A DNA stretch of 64,000 bases, taken from contig NZ_QTKX01000002.1 in the NCBI RefSeq assembly GCF_018424685.1, positions 1-64,000 on the forward strand. The letters are read 5' to 3'. The notes beneath the pieces were generated by a model. That model ran no database searches and was not told the origin of the DNA. It saw nothing but the letters and a program-made list of their open reading frames with translations. Below are positions 40,794 to 50,154 of the stretch, in pieces (within the stretch, counting starts at the first letter, position 1; each line of letters starts with the position of its first letter). The position numbers and the translations under genes are program-made. This DNA is from Mesobacillus boroniphilus. GTDB taxonomy: Bacteria > Bacillota > Bacilli > Bacillales > Cytobacillaceae.

Positions 40794-41504
40794 ATGGAGA
40801 AAAAAATCCTGGTAGTAGACGATGAAAAACCAATTGCAGATATTCTACAGTTCAATCTTAAAAAAGAGGGTTATGATGTTTACTGTGCGTATGATGGGAA
40901 CCAGGCAGTTGAAATGGTGGAGGAAGTTCAGCCAGATTTGATTCTGCTGGATATCATGCTGCCGATGCGTGATGGCATGGAGGTATGCCGTGAGGTCCGT
41001 AAAAAATACGAGATGCCGATTATCATGCTTACTGCAAAAGACTCTGAAATCGATAAAGTGCTAGGCCTTGAACTTGGGGCGGATGACTATGTCACAAAGC
41101 CATTCAGCACAAGGGAATTGATTGCACGGGTAAAAGCAAACTTGCGCCGCCACCAGCAGAATGCAATTAAAGAAGATGAGAAAGAAGAATCGAATGAAAT
41201 CACGGTTGGTTCCTTGACCATCCACCCTGACGCTTATGTTGTTTCCAAAAGAGGAGAAACAATCGAATTGACACACCGTGAATTCGAGCTTCTCCATTAT
41301 CTTGCCAAACATATTGGACAAGTCATGACACGGGAGCATCTGTTGCAGACAGTCTGGGGCTATGACTATTATGGGGATGTCCGGACAGTAGACGTAACTG
41401 TAAGACGTTTGCGCGAAAAGATTGAGGATAACCCAAGCCACCCGACATGGATCGTGACAAGACGAGGAGTAGGCTATTATTTAAGAAACTCTGAGCAGGA
41501 GTAA
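40794..41504 (+). CDS. walR: essential response regulator WalR
   Basis: WalR (236 aa) is the OmpR-type regulator of cell-wall metabolism. The receiver domain has acidic pocket DD (9-10), phospho-acceptor D53 in LILLDIMLP and K102-type lysine in YVTKPF. The winged-helix domain shows [15 protein letters not shown] and [16 protein letters not shown]. It is followed after 8 bp by walK. Position and sequence match B. subtilis YycF. Confidence 0.98.
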   Translation: MEKKILVVDDEKPIADILQFNLKKEGYDVYCAYDGNQAVEMVEEVQPDLILLDIMLPMRDGMEVCREVRKKYEMPIIMLTAKDSEIDKVLGLELGADDYVTKPFSTRELIARVKANLRRHQQNAIKEDEKEESNEITVGSLTIHPDAYVVSKRGETIELTHREFELLHYLAKHIGQVMTREHLLQTVWGYDYYGDVRTVDVTVRRLREKIEDNPSHPTWIVTRRGVGYYLRNSEQE

Positions 41505-41512
41505 GGACAGAG

Positions 41513-43333
41513 ATGAAAAAGGTAGGTTTTTTTCGATCAATACACCTTAAATTTGTGCTTATATACGTCCTGCTTATTCTCGTTGCCATGCAAATTATCG
41601 GAGTTTACTTTGTCCGCAAACTTGAGACGACCCTCATGACGAATTACCAGGAATCTGTAAAATCCCGGGTGGACCTGCTAGTTTATGATATACAGGAAGA
41701 ACTGGTCAAGGAGCGCGGGAAGGAAGATCCTACGAAAGAGGAAGCGATTAGGCAAATCTTAAGAGATTATAAAGCCAATGATATTTCCGAAATCCGGGTA
41801 ATTGACGGGAGCAGTTTTAAAATACTCGGAACATCAAGCCTTAGCAATCAGGGGATGGTGGGACAGAGGACTCCTGACGTCAAGATCAAGCGTTCAATCA
41901 TCTTTGAAGAAGATGAAGACGTCATTCAGTTGAAAGCAAACGAAAGAGTTTGGGTACTGTCAACACCTATTATGCATAATAGTGAAGCGATAGGCGCTGT
42001 CTATCTAGTAGCCAAGATTGATGATATTTTTGACCAGATGAATGATATCAATAAAATCCTGGCTACCGGAACAGCCATTGCCCTGATTTTCACAGCTATT
42101 TTAGGAGTCTTGCTGGCGCAGACGATTACCAGACCGATATCAGATATGCGCAAACAAGCACTGGCGATGACGCGCGGCAATTTTTCCAGGAAGGTAAAAG
42201 TGTATGGTTACGATGAAATCGGCCAGCTTGCGATAACTTTTAACAACCTGACGAAAAAGCTGCAGGAGGCACAGGCAACAACTGAAGGGGAGAAAAGGAA
42301 GCTTTCCTCTGTCATTTCCTATATGACCGACGGGGTCATTTCTACAGATCGGAAAGGGCGCATCATCCTAATAAATGACCCTGCTGCACAAATGCTTGGT
42401 GTTCCACGTGAAACAGTGCTGTCGCAGCCGTTAGTTTCTGTACTTGGACTGGATGAGAATTATACTTTTGATGATCTGCTCCAGGAAAAAGACTCAATTG
42501 TCCTGGATTACAGTACGAAAACCAAACCTTTCATCCTTCGTGCAAACTTTTCAGTCATACAGAAGGAAAGCGGCTTTGTAAATGGATTGATTGCTGTCCT
42601 TTATGATATTACTGAACAGGAAAAAATCGATATGGAAAGACGCGAATTCGTTGCGAATGTTTCCCATGAGCTGCGGACTCCGTTGACAACGATGCGCAGC
42701 TATCTGGAGGCGCTGGCAGAAGGAGCATGGAGGGATGAGGAAATTGCTCCAAACTTCCTTGAGACCACCCGGGGTGAAACTGAGCGGATGATCCGCCTTG
42801 TTAACGATTTGCTTCAGCTTTCAAAATTGGATAGTGTAGATTATCGCCTCTCAAAGGAATGGGTCAACTTTCCGGTCTTTTTTAACAGAATCATTGATCG
42901 TTTCGAAATGACGAAAGAACAAAACGTATCTTTTAAAAGAAATATCACGGATGATGCGATTTTCGTAGAAATAGATGAGGATAAAATCACGCAAGTACTC
43001 GATAATATCATTTCTAACGCCATGAAGTATTCCCCAGAAGGCGGTACGATTACGTTCAGAGTGAAAGAGCTGGATGACCAGATTATTGCGAGTATTTCTG
43101 ATGAAGGGGTTGGCATCCCGAAAGATAACCTTGATAAAATTTTCGATCGTTTCTACCGGGTCGATAAAGCCAGGACACGTAAACTTGGCGGAACAGGACT
43201 TGGGCTAGCTATCGCCAAGGAAATGGTCAATGCCCACGGGGGAAGTATTTGGGCAGAGAGCGTGGAAGGAAAGGGAACGACTGTTCAATTCACTCTTCCT
43301 TATGACCGGAGTGCAGAGGATGATTGGTCATGA
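41513..43333 (+). CDS. walK: sensor histidine kinase WalK
   Basis: WalK (606 aa) is the partner kinase of WalR. It has TM1 (about 9-30), an extracellular PAS-like sensor, TM2 (about 183-205), HAMP (TITRPISDMRKQA), a cytoplasmic PAS domain, the phospho-accepting H385 in NVSHELRTPLT, and the ATP-binding N, G1 and G2 boxes (ISNAMKYSPEGG, DEGVGIP, GGTGLGLAIAKE). The gene contains an exact parS site. Its TGA overlaps the walH start. Confidence 0.98.
   Translation: MKKVGFFRSIHLKFVLIYVLLILVAMQIIGVYFVRKLETTLMTNYQESVKSRVDLLVYDIQEELVKERGKEDPTKEEAIRQILRDYKANDISEIRVIDGSSFKILGTSSLSNQGMVGQRTPDVKIKRSIIFEEDEDVIQLKANERVWVLSTPIMHNSEAIGAVYLVAKIDDIFDQMNDINKILATGTAIALIFTAILGVLLAQTITRPISDMRKQALAMTRGNFSRKVKVYGYDEIGQLAITFNNLTKKLQEAQATTEGEKRKLSSVISYMTDGVISTDRKGRIILINDPAAQMLGVPRETVLSQPLVSVLGLDENYTFDDLLQEKDSIVLDYSTKTKPFILRANFSVIQKESGFVNGLIAVLYDITEQEKIDMERREFVANVSHELRTPLTTMRSYLEALAEGAWRDEEIAPNFLETTRGETERMIRLVNDLLQLSKLDSVDYRLSKEWVNFPVFFNRIIDRFEMTKEQNVSFKRNITDDAIFVEIDEDKITQVLDNIISNAMKYSPEGGTITFRVKELDDQIIASISDEGVGIPKDNLDKIFDRFYRVDKARTRKLGGTGLGLAIAKEMVNAHGGSIWAESVEGKGTTVQFTLPYDRSAEDDWS
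42400..42415. promoter_or_regulatory. parS site inside walK
   Basis: TGTTCCACGTGAAACA is an exact copy of the parS in spo0J, embedded in the coding region for the cytoplasmic PAS domain (codons for GVPRETV). Confidence 0.93.
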
Positions 43334-44643
43334 CATATGAAAATATTAAAACGGTAATTTTAACACTTCTCGTTGTTCTAAGTGGTTTGTTAACCTGGAA
43401 TATTTGGACGTATCAACCGGACTATGAGATTGTAAATAATCAAAAGACGGTGGAAGAAGTAAGCATTGCCACGCAGAAGGAACTAAAGAAAATTGTCAAG
43501 CCACACCAGGTGATCTACCATGTGAATGGAAAACAGTTTGGCTCGGTAGGGAATGGCTATATTGATGATCTAATCGGAGTTATTTCGAAATGGAAGTACT
43601 TCGATTTGAAAAAATATCCCGGGCGAATCAGTGAGTTTAATGAGAAAATTGCCTATGGAGACAATACTGAGATTATTTTCCCCGATGAGGTACCGATTGA
43701 ACTCTACAAGAGGGTACTTAATATCGATGTAAAAGATATGCCGAAATTTGATTTCGACCGAATTATCATTAATTCCGAGACCCAGCAAAAGCAAGAGGGA
43801 ATTGTTTATTTTTATTCCCAAAAAAATCAGGAAGCATATGTAAGTAATGTAAGTCCATCCTATATAAATGATTTTACGAAGAAATTTTATGACTCAGCAG
43901 GAAGGCTGACACCATATTTCCTTCATACTGTTACCGATATCAAGAAGATGTACCTGCCGACTGAAAAAGTAAAAATGGTGTTGCACACATACTATCAGAA
44001 TCCACTTGATTCGGAACAGTTCAAGGAAGCCTTGTTCACAGACCCGAGCTTTGTACAGCGCAGTATAGTCGATGGAATTGAGGAATATACGGATGATGCC
44101 AGTAAAATGATCGTTGACACCGATACAAACATGATTAACTATGTGAATCCTGTCAGGAGTGGCGATTCGGTCATTGGTACCAACAATGTGCTCCAGAAGA
44201 GTATTGAGTTTGTTAATGGCCATGGTGGCTGGACGGAAGCTTATCGTTACGTTTATAAGGATGATTTTAACCAGAATGTCCTATTCCGTCTGTACAGTAA
44301 GGAAGGATATCCTGTGTTTAACCAGATCGGGATGTCCGAGATTTATCAACAGTGGAGACAATCAGAAATCAGCAGATATGTCCGTCCAGGGTTCCATTTG
44401 GAGCTGCCTTTGAATCCAGATGTCGTCACAAAGACATTGCCATCTGGATATGAAGCACTGGATCACCTCCAGCACAAGAAGGATTTTAAACCAGAATTGC
44501 TGCAAAACCTTATGCCGGGCTACTATATGACGCAGGGACCAGAAGATTCATTAATTCTGCTGGAACCAGGCTGGTTCTATTTATACGATCAGGAATGGCG
44601 ACAGCTGATTTGGGAGGAGGAATTGAATAATGGATTGGAGTAG
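43330..44643 (+). CDS. walH: two-component system regulatory protein WalH (YycH)
   Basis: WalH (437 aa) is a membrane-anchored extracytoplasmic protein that with WalI modulates WalK. One N-terminal TM segment (about 6-25, VILTLLVVLSGLLTWNIW) is followed by a large outside region with the YycH family pattern. The ATG at 43330 overlaps the walK stop (ATGA), so translation is coupled; the longer frame begins at a TTG six bases earlier. It overlaps walI by 14 bp. Confidence 0.94.
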   Translation: MTYENIKTVILTLLVVLSGLLTWNIWTYQPDYEIVNNQKTVEEVSIATQKELKKIVKPHQVIYHVNGKQFGSVGNGYIDDLIGVISKWKYFDLKKYPGRISEFNEKIAYGDNTEIIFPDEVPIELYKRVLNIDVKDMPKFDFDRIIINSETQQKQEGIVYFYSQKNQEAYVSNVSPSYINDFTKKFYDSAGRLTPYFLHTVTDIKKMYLPTEKVKMVLHTYYQNPLDSEQFKEALFTDPSFVQRSIVDGIEEYTDDASKMIVDTDTNMINYVNPVRSGDSVIGTNNVLQKSIEFVNGHGGWTEAYRYVYKDDFNQNVLFRLYSKEGYPVFNQIGMSEIYQQWRQSEISRYVRPGFHLELPLNPDVVTKTLPSGYEALDHLQHKKDFKPELLQNLMPGYYMTQGPEDSLILLEPGWFYLYDQEWRQLIWEEELNNGLE

Positions 44644-45427
44644 AATCAAGACAATCTTTATTCTCACCTTCCTCGTCCTGGATATTTACCTTGTATACCA
44701 GTTTATGAATACAAGGGATGCTGCCCAGTATGAAATTCCTAAAGAAGCGCCTCTGGAGGAAAAGCTGAAGAATGACGATATCACCTATGGTGAACTTCCT
44801 GATACGAAAAAGAAAGAACAGTATCTTAGTGTCAGGACGAAAGTATTTACCACTGAGGAAATGGCAAAGGTCAAGGGACAGACAGTCAGCCTTGGGGATG
44901 GGACATCAATTGAGGCCAAGCTCGAAAAACCAATTAAATTAACTAGCAAATTCCAGCCAGCGGAGCTGTCTACTTTTATAAAAGGAAATATTTTCGCTGG
45001 TGAACAGTATAAGTTCTGGAATAAAAATGATGAAGCTAGAACGATTACCTATTACCAGGAATACGACAATAAGACATTTTACTATAACAGCAATTCGAAA
45101 TTAACATTCTTCTTGAATGATAATAATGAAGTGACTTCGTATAAGCAAACGTATTTGGAGATCATCGATGAACTCTCGGATGCAGAAGAATTGCTGCCGC
45201 CATTAAGGGCGCTGGAAACTCTATATAAAAAAGGTTTGCTCAAGCCGAAGAGTAAAATCACAGATTTTGAATTGGGATATTCCACTCTTGTTTCACTGAC
45301 TGCATCGCATGTAGTGACACCAACGTGGAGGATTGAAGTCAATGGCAAGGAAAACCTTTTTGTACATGCATTCGAAGGTCGGGTCATCCCGTTGTATGAC
45401 GGAGAAAATAAAACAACTACGGAGTGA
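44630..45427 (+). CDS. walI: two-component system regulatory protein WalI (YycI)
   Basis: WalI (265 aa) has one N-terminal TM helix (about 7-25, start MDWSRIKTIFILTFLVLDIY, typical of YycI) and an extracellular domain that pairs with WalH. In B. subtilis the two inhibit WalK. The ATG lies inside the end of walH, with GGAGGAG upstream. Confidence 0.94.
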   Translation: MDWSRIKTIFILTFLVLDIYLVYQFMNTRDAAQYEIPKEAPLEEKLKNDDITYGELPDTKKKEQYLSVRTKVFTTEEMAKVKGQTVSLGDGTSIEAKLEKPIKLTSKFQPAELSTFIKGNIFAGEQYKFWNKNDEARTITYYQEYDNKTFYYNSNSKLTFFLNDNNEVTSYKQTYLEIIDELSDAEELLPPLRALETLYKKGLLKPKSKITDFELGYSTLVSLTASHVVTPTWRIEVNGKENLFVHAFEGRVIPLYDGENKTTTE

Positions 45428-45433
45428 AGAGAT

Positions 45434-46228
45434 ATGAGTTTGCATTTTAGTGTTCTCGCTAGCGGGAGTACGGGAAATGCGATCTATGTGGAGACGGAGG
45501 GCCAATCCTTTTTAGTGGATGCCGGAATGAGCGGCAAACAGATGGATGCTTTATTTAAGCAAATAGGCCGAGAAATGAAAGACCTCTCTGGGATATTAGT
45601 GACGCATGAACATAGCGATCATATAAAAGGCATAGGAATCGTTGCCCGTAAGTATAAGCTGCCAATCTATGCGAATGAAAAGACATGGAAAGCGATGGAT
45701 GGCTTGATTGGGGAAGTCCCGCTGGACCAAAAGTTCAACTTTGATATGGAAACCGTGAAATCATTCGGAGGCCTCGATATTGAGTCCTTTGGAGTGTCGC
45801 ATGACGCGGCAGAGCCGATGTTTTATGTATTCCATAAGGACGGCAAGAAATTGGTGCTGATCACAGACACGGGCTATGTCAGCGACAGGATGAAAGGAAT
45901 CATTTCCAATGCAGACGCGTACGTGTTTGAAAGCAATCATGATGTCCAGATGCTGAGAATGGGAAGATATCCTTGGAGCGTAAAGCGACGGATCCTCAGC
46001 GATTACGGTCATGTCTCAAATGAGGATGCTGCTGTTGCGATGAGCGAAGTAGCTGGAGATAATACAAAGAGGATTTACCTTGCCCACTTGAGCCTTGATA
46101 ACAATATGAAGGACCTTGCAAGGATGTCAGTCACCCAGACCCTGGAAGGCAGGGGCATCTTAGTAGGTGAACAGTTCGATTTGATAGATACAGATCCGAA
46201 GACTCCGACACCTTTGACAGTAATTTAG
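45434..46228 (+). CDS. walJ: MBL-fold metallohydrolase WalJ (YycJ)
   Basis: WalJ (264 aa) is a metallo-beta-lactamase-fold hydrolase with the zinc motif [10 protein letters not shown] (about 57-66) and further ligands in TDTGY and [10 protein letters not shown]. Homologues have been linked to coordination of division and DNA replication or repair, and a 5' nuclease role is proposed; the substrate is not certain. It follows walI after 6 bp and ends the wal operon with a terminator. Confidence 0.93.
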   Translation: MSLHFSVLASGSTGNAIYVETEGQSFLVDAGMSGKQMDALFKQIGREMKDLSGILVTHEHSDHIKGIGIVARKYKLPIYANEKTWKAMDGLIGEVPLDQKFNFDMETVKSFGGLDIESFGVSHDAAEPMFYVFHKDGKKLVLITDTGYVSDRMKGIISNADAYVFESNHDVQMLRMGRYPWSVKRRILSDYGHVSNEDAAVAMSEVAGDNTKRIYLAHLSLDNNMKDLARMSVTQTLEGRGILVGEQFDLIDTDPKTPTPLTVI

Positions 46229-46255
46229 TGCTTTTATGGCAATAGTTTTATAGAT

Positions 46256-46297
46256 AAAGGAGTAGGAGGCTTCTACAAGGCCCTCTACTCCTTTTTT
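46256..46297 (+). terminator. walRKHIJ operon terminator
   Basis: AAAGGAGTAGGAGG pairs with CCCTCTACTCCTTT around a short loop and ends in a T run. Confidence 0.88.
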
Positions 46298-46404
46298 AAA
46301 ACCGCATAGGGGGCTTATGATTTAGAAATTATCGTTACTGATAGTATAATAATCTGTATAAGAATAACTAACGTATCTATTGGTCAATGAAAGGATTGGT
46401 GGAC

Positions 46405-47640
46405 ATGGGTTATTATGATCAGGATTTTCAAAGCAGGTATAAACCTCAAAACAGCAGGAAAGGCGGCTTTTTCTGGGCCAGCCTGGCAGGTGGAATCATA
46501 GGTGCGTTATTGGTGATCTTCTCGATTCCCTTATTATCTAACTTGGATGTGCTGCCATACAAAATTGAGCCGACTAATCAGGCAGCTGTAACCGACGAAG
46601 AGCCTGCGGAAGAAAATGAAGAAGGCAATACTACTAAAAAAAATGTATCTATTGATGTTTACTCTCAAATTACCGAAGCTGTCGACAAGGCTGGAGATGC
46701 AGTAGTCGGCATTACGAATATCCAGGAGAGCACGAGCTTCTGGGGACAATCTCAGGAATCGGGTGGAACAGGATCTGGAGTGGTTTATAAGAAGGATGGC
46801 GACAAAGCATATATTGTTACAAACCACCATGTTGTCGCAGATGCGTCCAATCTGGAGGTCAGCCTGAGTGACGGTACAAAAATTCCAGCAAAGATATTAG
46901 GCAGCGATATTTGGACTGACCTCGCCGTGTTGGAAGTACCTGCTGATCAAATTAAAGTCGTTGCTGAATTTGGCAACTCTGATAAGCTGAAGCCTGGTGA
47001 ACCGGTTATCGCAATTGGAAATCCGCTGGGACTTACTTTTTCAGGATCTGTTACTCAAGGAATTATCTCTGGTTTAGAACGCGCTATTCCGGTCGATATC
47101 AACCAGGATGGAACACCAGACTGGCAGGCGGAAGTTCTTCAGACCGATGCGGCAATCAACCCTGGAAATAGTGGAGGAGCGTTGATCAATATTGATGGAC
47201 AGGTGATTGGCATCAACTCAATGAAAATCGCGCAAAATGCTGTTGAAGGCATCGGTTTATCCATCCCGATCAATTATGCCTCGCCAATCATTGAAGATTT
47301 AGAGAAGACTGGGGAAGTACAGCGGCCATTCATGGGCGTTGAGCTAGCTTCGATAAATGAAATTTCCTCCTATCACCAGGAAAATATATTAAAGCTCCCT
47401 AATGAAATAAATTATGGTGTTGCCATTAGAGGGGTTCAGCCGAATTCACCTGCAGCAGAGGCTGGATTGATGGAATATGATGTCATTGTCGAAATGGACG
47501 GAGAAGAAATCCGAGATGTCGTTGATCTTCGAAAGCACCTTTACAATAAAAAGAAGGTCGGAGATGATATGCAGATCAAGTACTATCGAAACGGCCAGCT
47601 GGAAGAAACGACAATGAAGTTAGGCGGAGAAACATTATAG
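46405..47640 (+). CDS. htrC: HtrA-like serine protease HtrC (YyxA)
   Basis: The 411-aa protein is a membrane-anchored DegP/HtrA family protease for quality control outside the membrane. One TM segment (about 24-46) is followed by an acidic linker, the trypsin-like domain with the triad H (TNHHVV), D (IWTDLAVL) and S (NPGNSGGAL), and a C-terminal PDZ domain (GVQPNSPAAEAGL). The ATG at 46405 has AAAGGA upstream; the earlier ATG at 46387 lacks a site. The place after walJ is as in B. subtilis. Confidence 0.95.
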   Translation: MGYYDQDFQSRYKPQNSRKGGFFWASLAGGIIGALLVIFSIPLLSNLDVLPYKIEPTNQAAVTDEEPAEENEEGNTTKKNVSIDVYSQITEAVDKAGDAVVGITNIQESTSFWGQSQESGGTGSGVVYKKDGDKAYIVTNHHVVADASNLEVSLSDGTKIPAKILGSDIWTDLAVLEVPADQIKVVAEFGNSDKLKPGEPVIAIGNPLGLTFSGSVTQGIISGLERAIPVDINQDGTPDWQAEVLQTDAAINPGNSGGALINIDGQVIGINSMKIAQNAVEGIGLSIPINYASPIIEDLEKTGEVQRPFMGVELASINEISSYHQENILKLPNEINYGVAIRGVQPNSPAAEAGLMEYDVIVEMDGEEIRDVVDLRKHLYNKKKVGDDMQIKYYRNGQLEETTMKLGGETL

Positions 47641-47651
47641 TAGTTGTGGAC

Positions 47652-47684
47652 AAAACAGGAGGCGGAATGCTTCCTGTTTTTTTT
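47652..47684 (+). terminator. htrC terminator
   Basis: AAAACAGGA/TCCTGTTTT with a 10-11-nt loop is followed by a long T run. Confidence 0.88.
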
Positions 47685-47720
47685 GCTTTATAAGAAGTAT
47701 AAAATTTGTATTAAGAATTG

Positions 47721-47960
47721 TGTCTAGCTCCAGCGCCTAACCCCTCGAGACGCTTGTCCAGTGTCGCCTCCTAGAAACTCCGAAACTTCAACTCCGCCGG
47801 CAGAAGCAAAAAGCGCTTCTTTGTCGGAGTCTCCAGCTTCTCTGTTTCTGGGCAGTCGGCTATACATTTCGATTTCTGTCCTGCCGATGAAGTCAAAGAA
47901 CGACTTAACTGTCAGGCCCTCCAGCGCTTGTCGGGGTTGAGCAAGGCGCTTGCGCTTTTC
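47721..47960 (+). repeat. dispersed repeat, long form (240 bp)
   Basis: It starts TGTCTAGCTCCAGCGCC and ends GGCGCTTGCGCTTTTC. It carries the same extra stem module as the copy before soj (here about 47770-47850) but lacks part of the 5' segment of that copy. It lies between htrC and the CxxH gene. Confidence 0.88.
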
Positions 47961-48048
47961 GTATGTTAAAATGGTCGTTGTGGATAAATTTTATAGTGAA
48001 TTTAAGCAAATGATAATCATATAAAAAGAAGCTGAAGGGATGAGTGTT

Positions 48049-48210
48049 ATGAAGTATTGCTGCGGTGAACATGTAGAATTAGCGCTGGATGAAGCAGTTG
48101 ATGAGTTTGAAACAGCCCCTCAATTAACAAAGTTAGAGTCTGTTGATAACTCAGAGTTTGTCTGTGGATACTGTGGACAACCTGCTATATATATTGTGGC
48201 GAACGAATGA
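48049..48210 (+). CDS. CxxH/CxxC protein (YyzF-like)
   Basis: This 53-aa protein starts MKYCCGEHVELALDEAVDEF and has the C-terminal VCGYCGQPAIYIVANE, so it carries CCGEH and CxxC motifs that probably bind one metal. The family (BA_5709-type, B. subtilis YyzF) is known as the neighbour of rlmH; its function is unknown. The ATG at 48049 has AAGGG 9 nt upstream; another in-frame ATG is at 48040. Two DnaA-like boxes coincide exactly with its Cys-Gly-X codons. Confidence 0.88.
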   Translation: MKYCCGEHVELALDEAVDEFETAPQLTKLESVDNSEFVCGYCGQPAIYIVANE

Positions 48211-48264
48211 TCGCCTACTAAATGTGGATATCGATGTGAATATGTGGATAACTACTGTGGATAG
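48141..48264 (+). promoter_or_regulatory. DnaA-box cluster upstream of rlmH
   Basis: Seven DnaA-like 9-mers lie in the same orientation: 48141 (TGTTGATAA), 48163 (TGTGGATAC), 48172 (TGTGGACAA), 48223 (TGTGGATAT), 48235 (TGTGAATAT), 48243 (TGTGGATAA, perfect) and 48256 (TGTGGATAG). The yydA (rlmH) region is one of the DnaA-bound loci of B. subtilis. The first three lie in the CxxH gene. Confidence 0.8.
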
Positions 48265-48310
48265 CTTGTTTGTAAACTGTTTGTAATCTGTTTGTAAAGT
48301 GGGGGTAACT

Positions 48311-48790
48311 GTGAATATCTCAATCGTTACGGTTGGAAAATTAAAAGAAAAGTATCTCAAACAGGGGATCGAGGAATACTTAAAACGACTTGGAAGCTAT
48401 GCGAAAGTAGAAGTCATTGAAGTACCAGATGAAAAAGCGCCAGAGGAATTAAGTGAAACAGAGATGATCCAGGTTAAGCAAAAAGAAGGCGAGCGGATCC
48501 TTGCGAAAATCGGGTCAGATGCATATGTCATTGCTCTGGCCATCAACGGGAAGCTGAAATCATCTGAAGAACTTGCAGACACTCTTGATAAACTAGCGAC
48601 GTACGGAAAAAGTAAAATCGCCTTTGTCATCGGTGGGTCGCTTGGACTTAGTGATGAAGTTTTAAAGAGGGCAGATGAGCAACTAAGTTTTTCGAAGATG
48701 ACCTTTCCCCATCAGCTGATGCGGCTGATTTTGGTTGAGCAGATCTATCGCGCTTTTAGGATTAATCGGGGGGAACCGTATCACAAATAG
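48311..48790 (+). CDS. rlmH: 23S rRNA (pseudouridine1915-N3)-methyltransferase RlmH
   Basis: RlmH (159 aa, same length as B. subtilis) is a SPOUT methyltransferase that modifies pseudouridine 1915 of 23S rRNA. It has [20 protein letters not shown] at the start, the SAM-binding knot [15 protein letters not shown], and ends [12 protein letters not shown] chose the GTG at 48311 by homology, with GGGGGTAA upstream. The gene is the orfX locus of staphylococci, into whose 3' end SCC elements integrate; here a near-copy of its last 21 bp lies 1.9 kb downstream. Confidence 0.97.
   Translation: MNISIVTVGKLKEKYLKQGIEEYLKRLGSYAKVEVIEVPDEKAPEELSETEMIQVKQKEGERILAKIGSDAYVIALAINGKLKSSEELADTLDKLATYGKSKIAFVIGGSLGLSDEVLKRADEQLSFSKMTFPHQLMRLILVEQIYRAFRINRGEPYHK
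48770..48790 (+). other. putative attachment site attL (3' end of rlmH)
   Basis: The last 21 bp of rlmH, containing GAACCGTATCACAAATAG, match 50656-50676 at 18 positions. This is the same part of the gene used as attB by SCC elements (codons for EPYHK-stop). Confidence 0.6.
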
Positions 48791-48897
48791 TGGTAAAGCA
48801 GAGAGTTGAAGTTGTGCTTGATAAAGAGAGGTTAAACAAACTAAATATATGACTTACAAGTAATTTATAACTTTTTAATGAGAACTTTTATTCCATA

Positions 48898-48931
48898 AAA
48901 AACCAACCTCTAGAATAATTAGAGGTTGGTC
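48898..48931 (-). terminator. terminator of the DUF3231 remnant
   Basis: AACCAACCTCT/AGAGGTTGGT is a strong stem with the T run on the minus strand only. It lies just downstream of the minus-strand pseudogene and fits its former 3' end. Confidence 0.7.
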
Positions 48932-48951
48932 TAAAAAGAATAATCCCCGGA

Positions 48952-49180
48952 TTACTGCATTTGACTTGAAATTTCTTTTCTATTTGGAGCAAGGGGTGGT
49001 TGTTCTAACCATTTATTTTTTACCATTAAATCAAACCATTTCTTTGTAACCATAAGAATGATAATTTTGTGCTGCTTGAAATAAGAATCCAATATGATAC
49101 AGCATCAATTTATCAGAAAAAAGAGAGTCTGTTGAGGTTGTTACTTCTGTTTCCTAAGATTTTGGAAGATAATAACGCAT
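48952..49180 (-). pseudogene. DUF3231 family protein remnant
   Basis: On the minus strand one frame reads ETEVTTSTDSLFSDKLMLYH and IGFLFQAAQNYHSYGYKEM, then a +/-1 shift continues as KKWFDLMVKNKWLEQPP and APNRKEISSQMQ-stop. These blocks are typical of the second half of DUF3231 proteins (often found in sporulating bacilli). An in-frame TAG lies where a tryptophan codon is expected (about 49154). No intact N-terminal half is present. Confidence 0.75.
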
Positions 49181-49193
49181 TTAATTAGATGGA

Positions 49194-49222
49194 TTGATAA
49201 ATAGTATATCCACACTTAATAA
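49194..49222 (+). promoter_or_regulatory. putative promoter of the membrane-protein pair
   Basis: TTGATA (49194-49199) and TAATAA (49217-49222) are 17 bp apart, about 140 bp before the start codon. Confidence 0.4.
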
Positions 49223-49360
49223 TTCAAATGTATGGTGCTCGTTATATTCTGTTAAAACATTAATGTTCACTTATCTCACTACATGAAGTTCGTTAACATT
49301 AAGCATAATAAAGATATCAGGGATAGTTTTAACCAAATATTGGTCAAAAGGTGTAATGAT

Positions 49361-50149
49361 ATGGATAACTATACTAATAACAATACTGCGAAACGTTATA
49401 GGGCCCATGTAAGTATTTTAGGAACAACTCAAATACATTTAAGGAATCCTTATATTATTGCTTGGTGGTCTGCAGCGTTTCCGGGATTTGGACATATGAT
49501 TTTATCAAAATATCTCAGAGGTTTTACACTGTTTATTTGGGAAGTAATAATTAATCTAAAAGCAAATGTTAATCTATCAATGATTTATTCATTTCAAGGG
49601 AATATTGATATGGCAAAGGAAGTTTTGGATACAAGATGGCTTTTGATTTATATCCCAGTATACATTTTTGCTATTTGGGATAGTTATCGTACTACTGTAG
49701 ATATGAATAATGTTTATATGTTAGCAGAACATGAAAACCATCCTTTTAATACATTTAGTATAGGAGCACTGGAAATTAATTATCTTGATAAAAGGAATCC
49801 CGTTTTATCTTTTTTATGGTCCCTTTTTATGCCGGGATTAGGACAACTTTACATACATAGGATTGTTACAGCCTTCTTTGTTATTATTTGGACTGTTGCT
49901 TTTTTTTATTTTTCACATGCACTTGAGGCAATATCTCTTTTGTTTCTGGGAGAAGTGCAACAAGCCACATCCATTATAAAACCTGAATGGTTACTGTTTT
50001 TCCCATCTTTATATGGTTTTGCTGTTTTCGATTCATATATAAACACAGTAGAGAACAATAAACTTTATGAAAAGGTACAAAGAAGTTTCCTAACAAAAAA
50101 TTATCAAAATCCCAATTTCCAAATATTAAAAGGCCATAAAGTGGAGTGA
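49361..50149 (+). CDS. membrane protein with internal duplication, unknown function
   Basis: The 262-aa protein has two similar halves of about 100 residues. Each begins with NP and a PG[FL]G[HQ] turn (WWSAAFPGFGHMIL; LWSLFMPGLGQLYI), has two or three hydrophobic segments and ends with a DSY-TV-N-Y motif (IWDSYRTTVDMNNVY; VFDSYINTVENNKLY). The turn resembles that of small TM2-type membrane domains. I do not recognise a named family. The ATG at 49361 has AAAGGTG 7 nt upstream; the frame opens earlier at 49283. The codons are AT-rich. The next gene overlaps its end region. Confidence 0.7.
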   Translation: MDNYTNNNTAKRYRAHVSILGTTQIHLRNPYIIAWWSAAFPGFGHMILSKYLRGFTLFIWEVIINLKANVNLSMIYSFQGNIDMAKEVLDTRWLLIYIPVYIFAIWDSYRTTVDMNNVYMLAEHENHPFNTFSIGALEINYLDKRNPVLSFLWSLFMPGLGQLYIHRIVTAFFVIIWTVAFFYFSHALEAISLLFLGEVQQATSIIKPEWLLFFPSLYGFAVFDSYINTVENNKLYEKVQRSFLTKNYQNPNFQILKGHKVE

Positions 50150-50154
50150 TTGCC

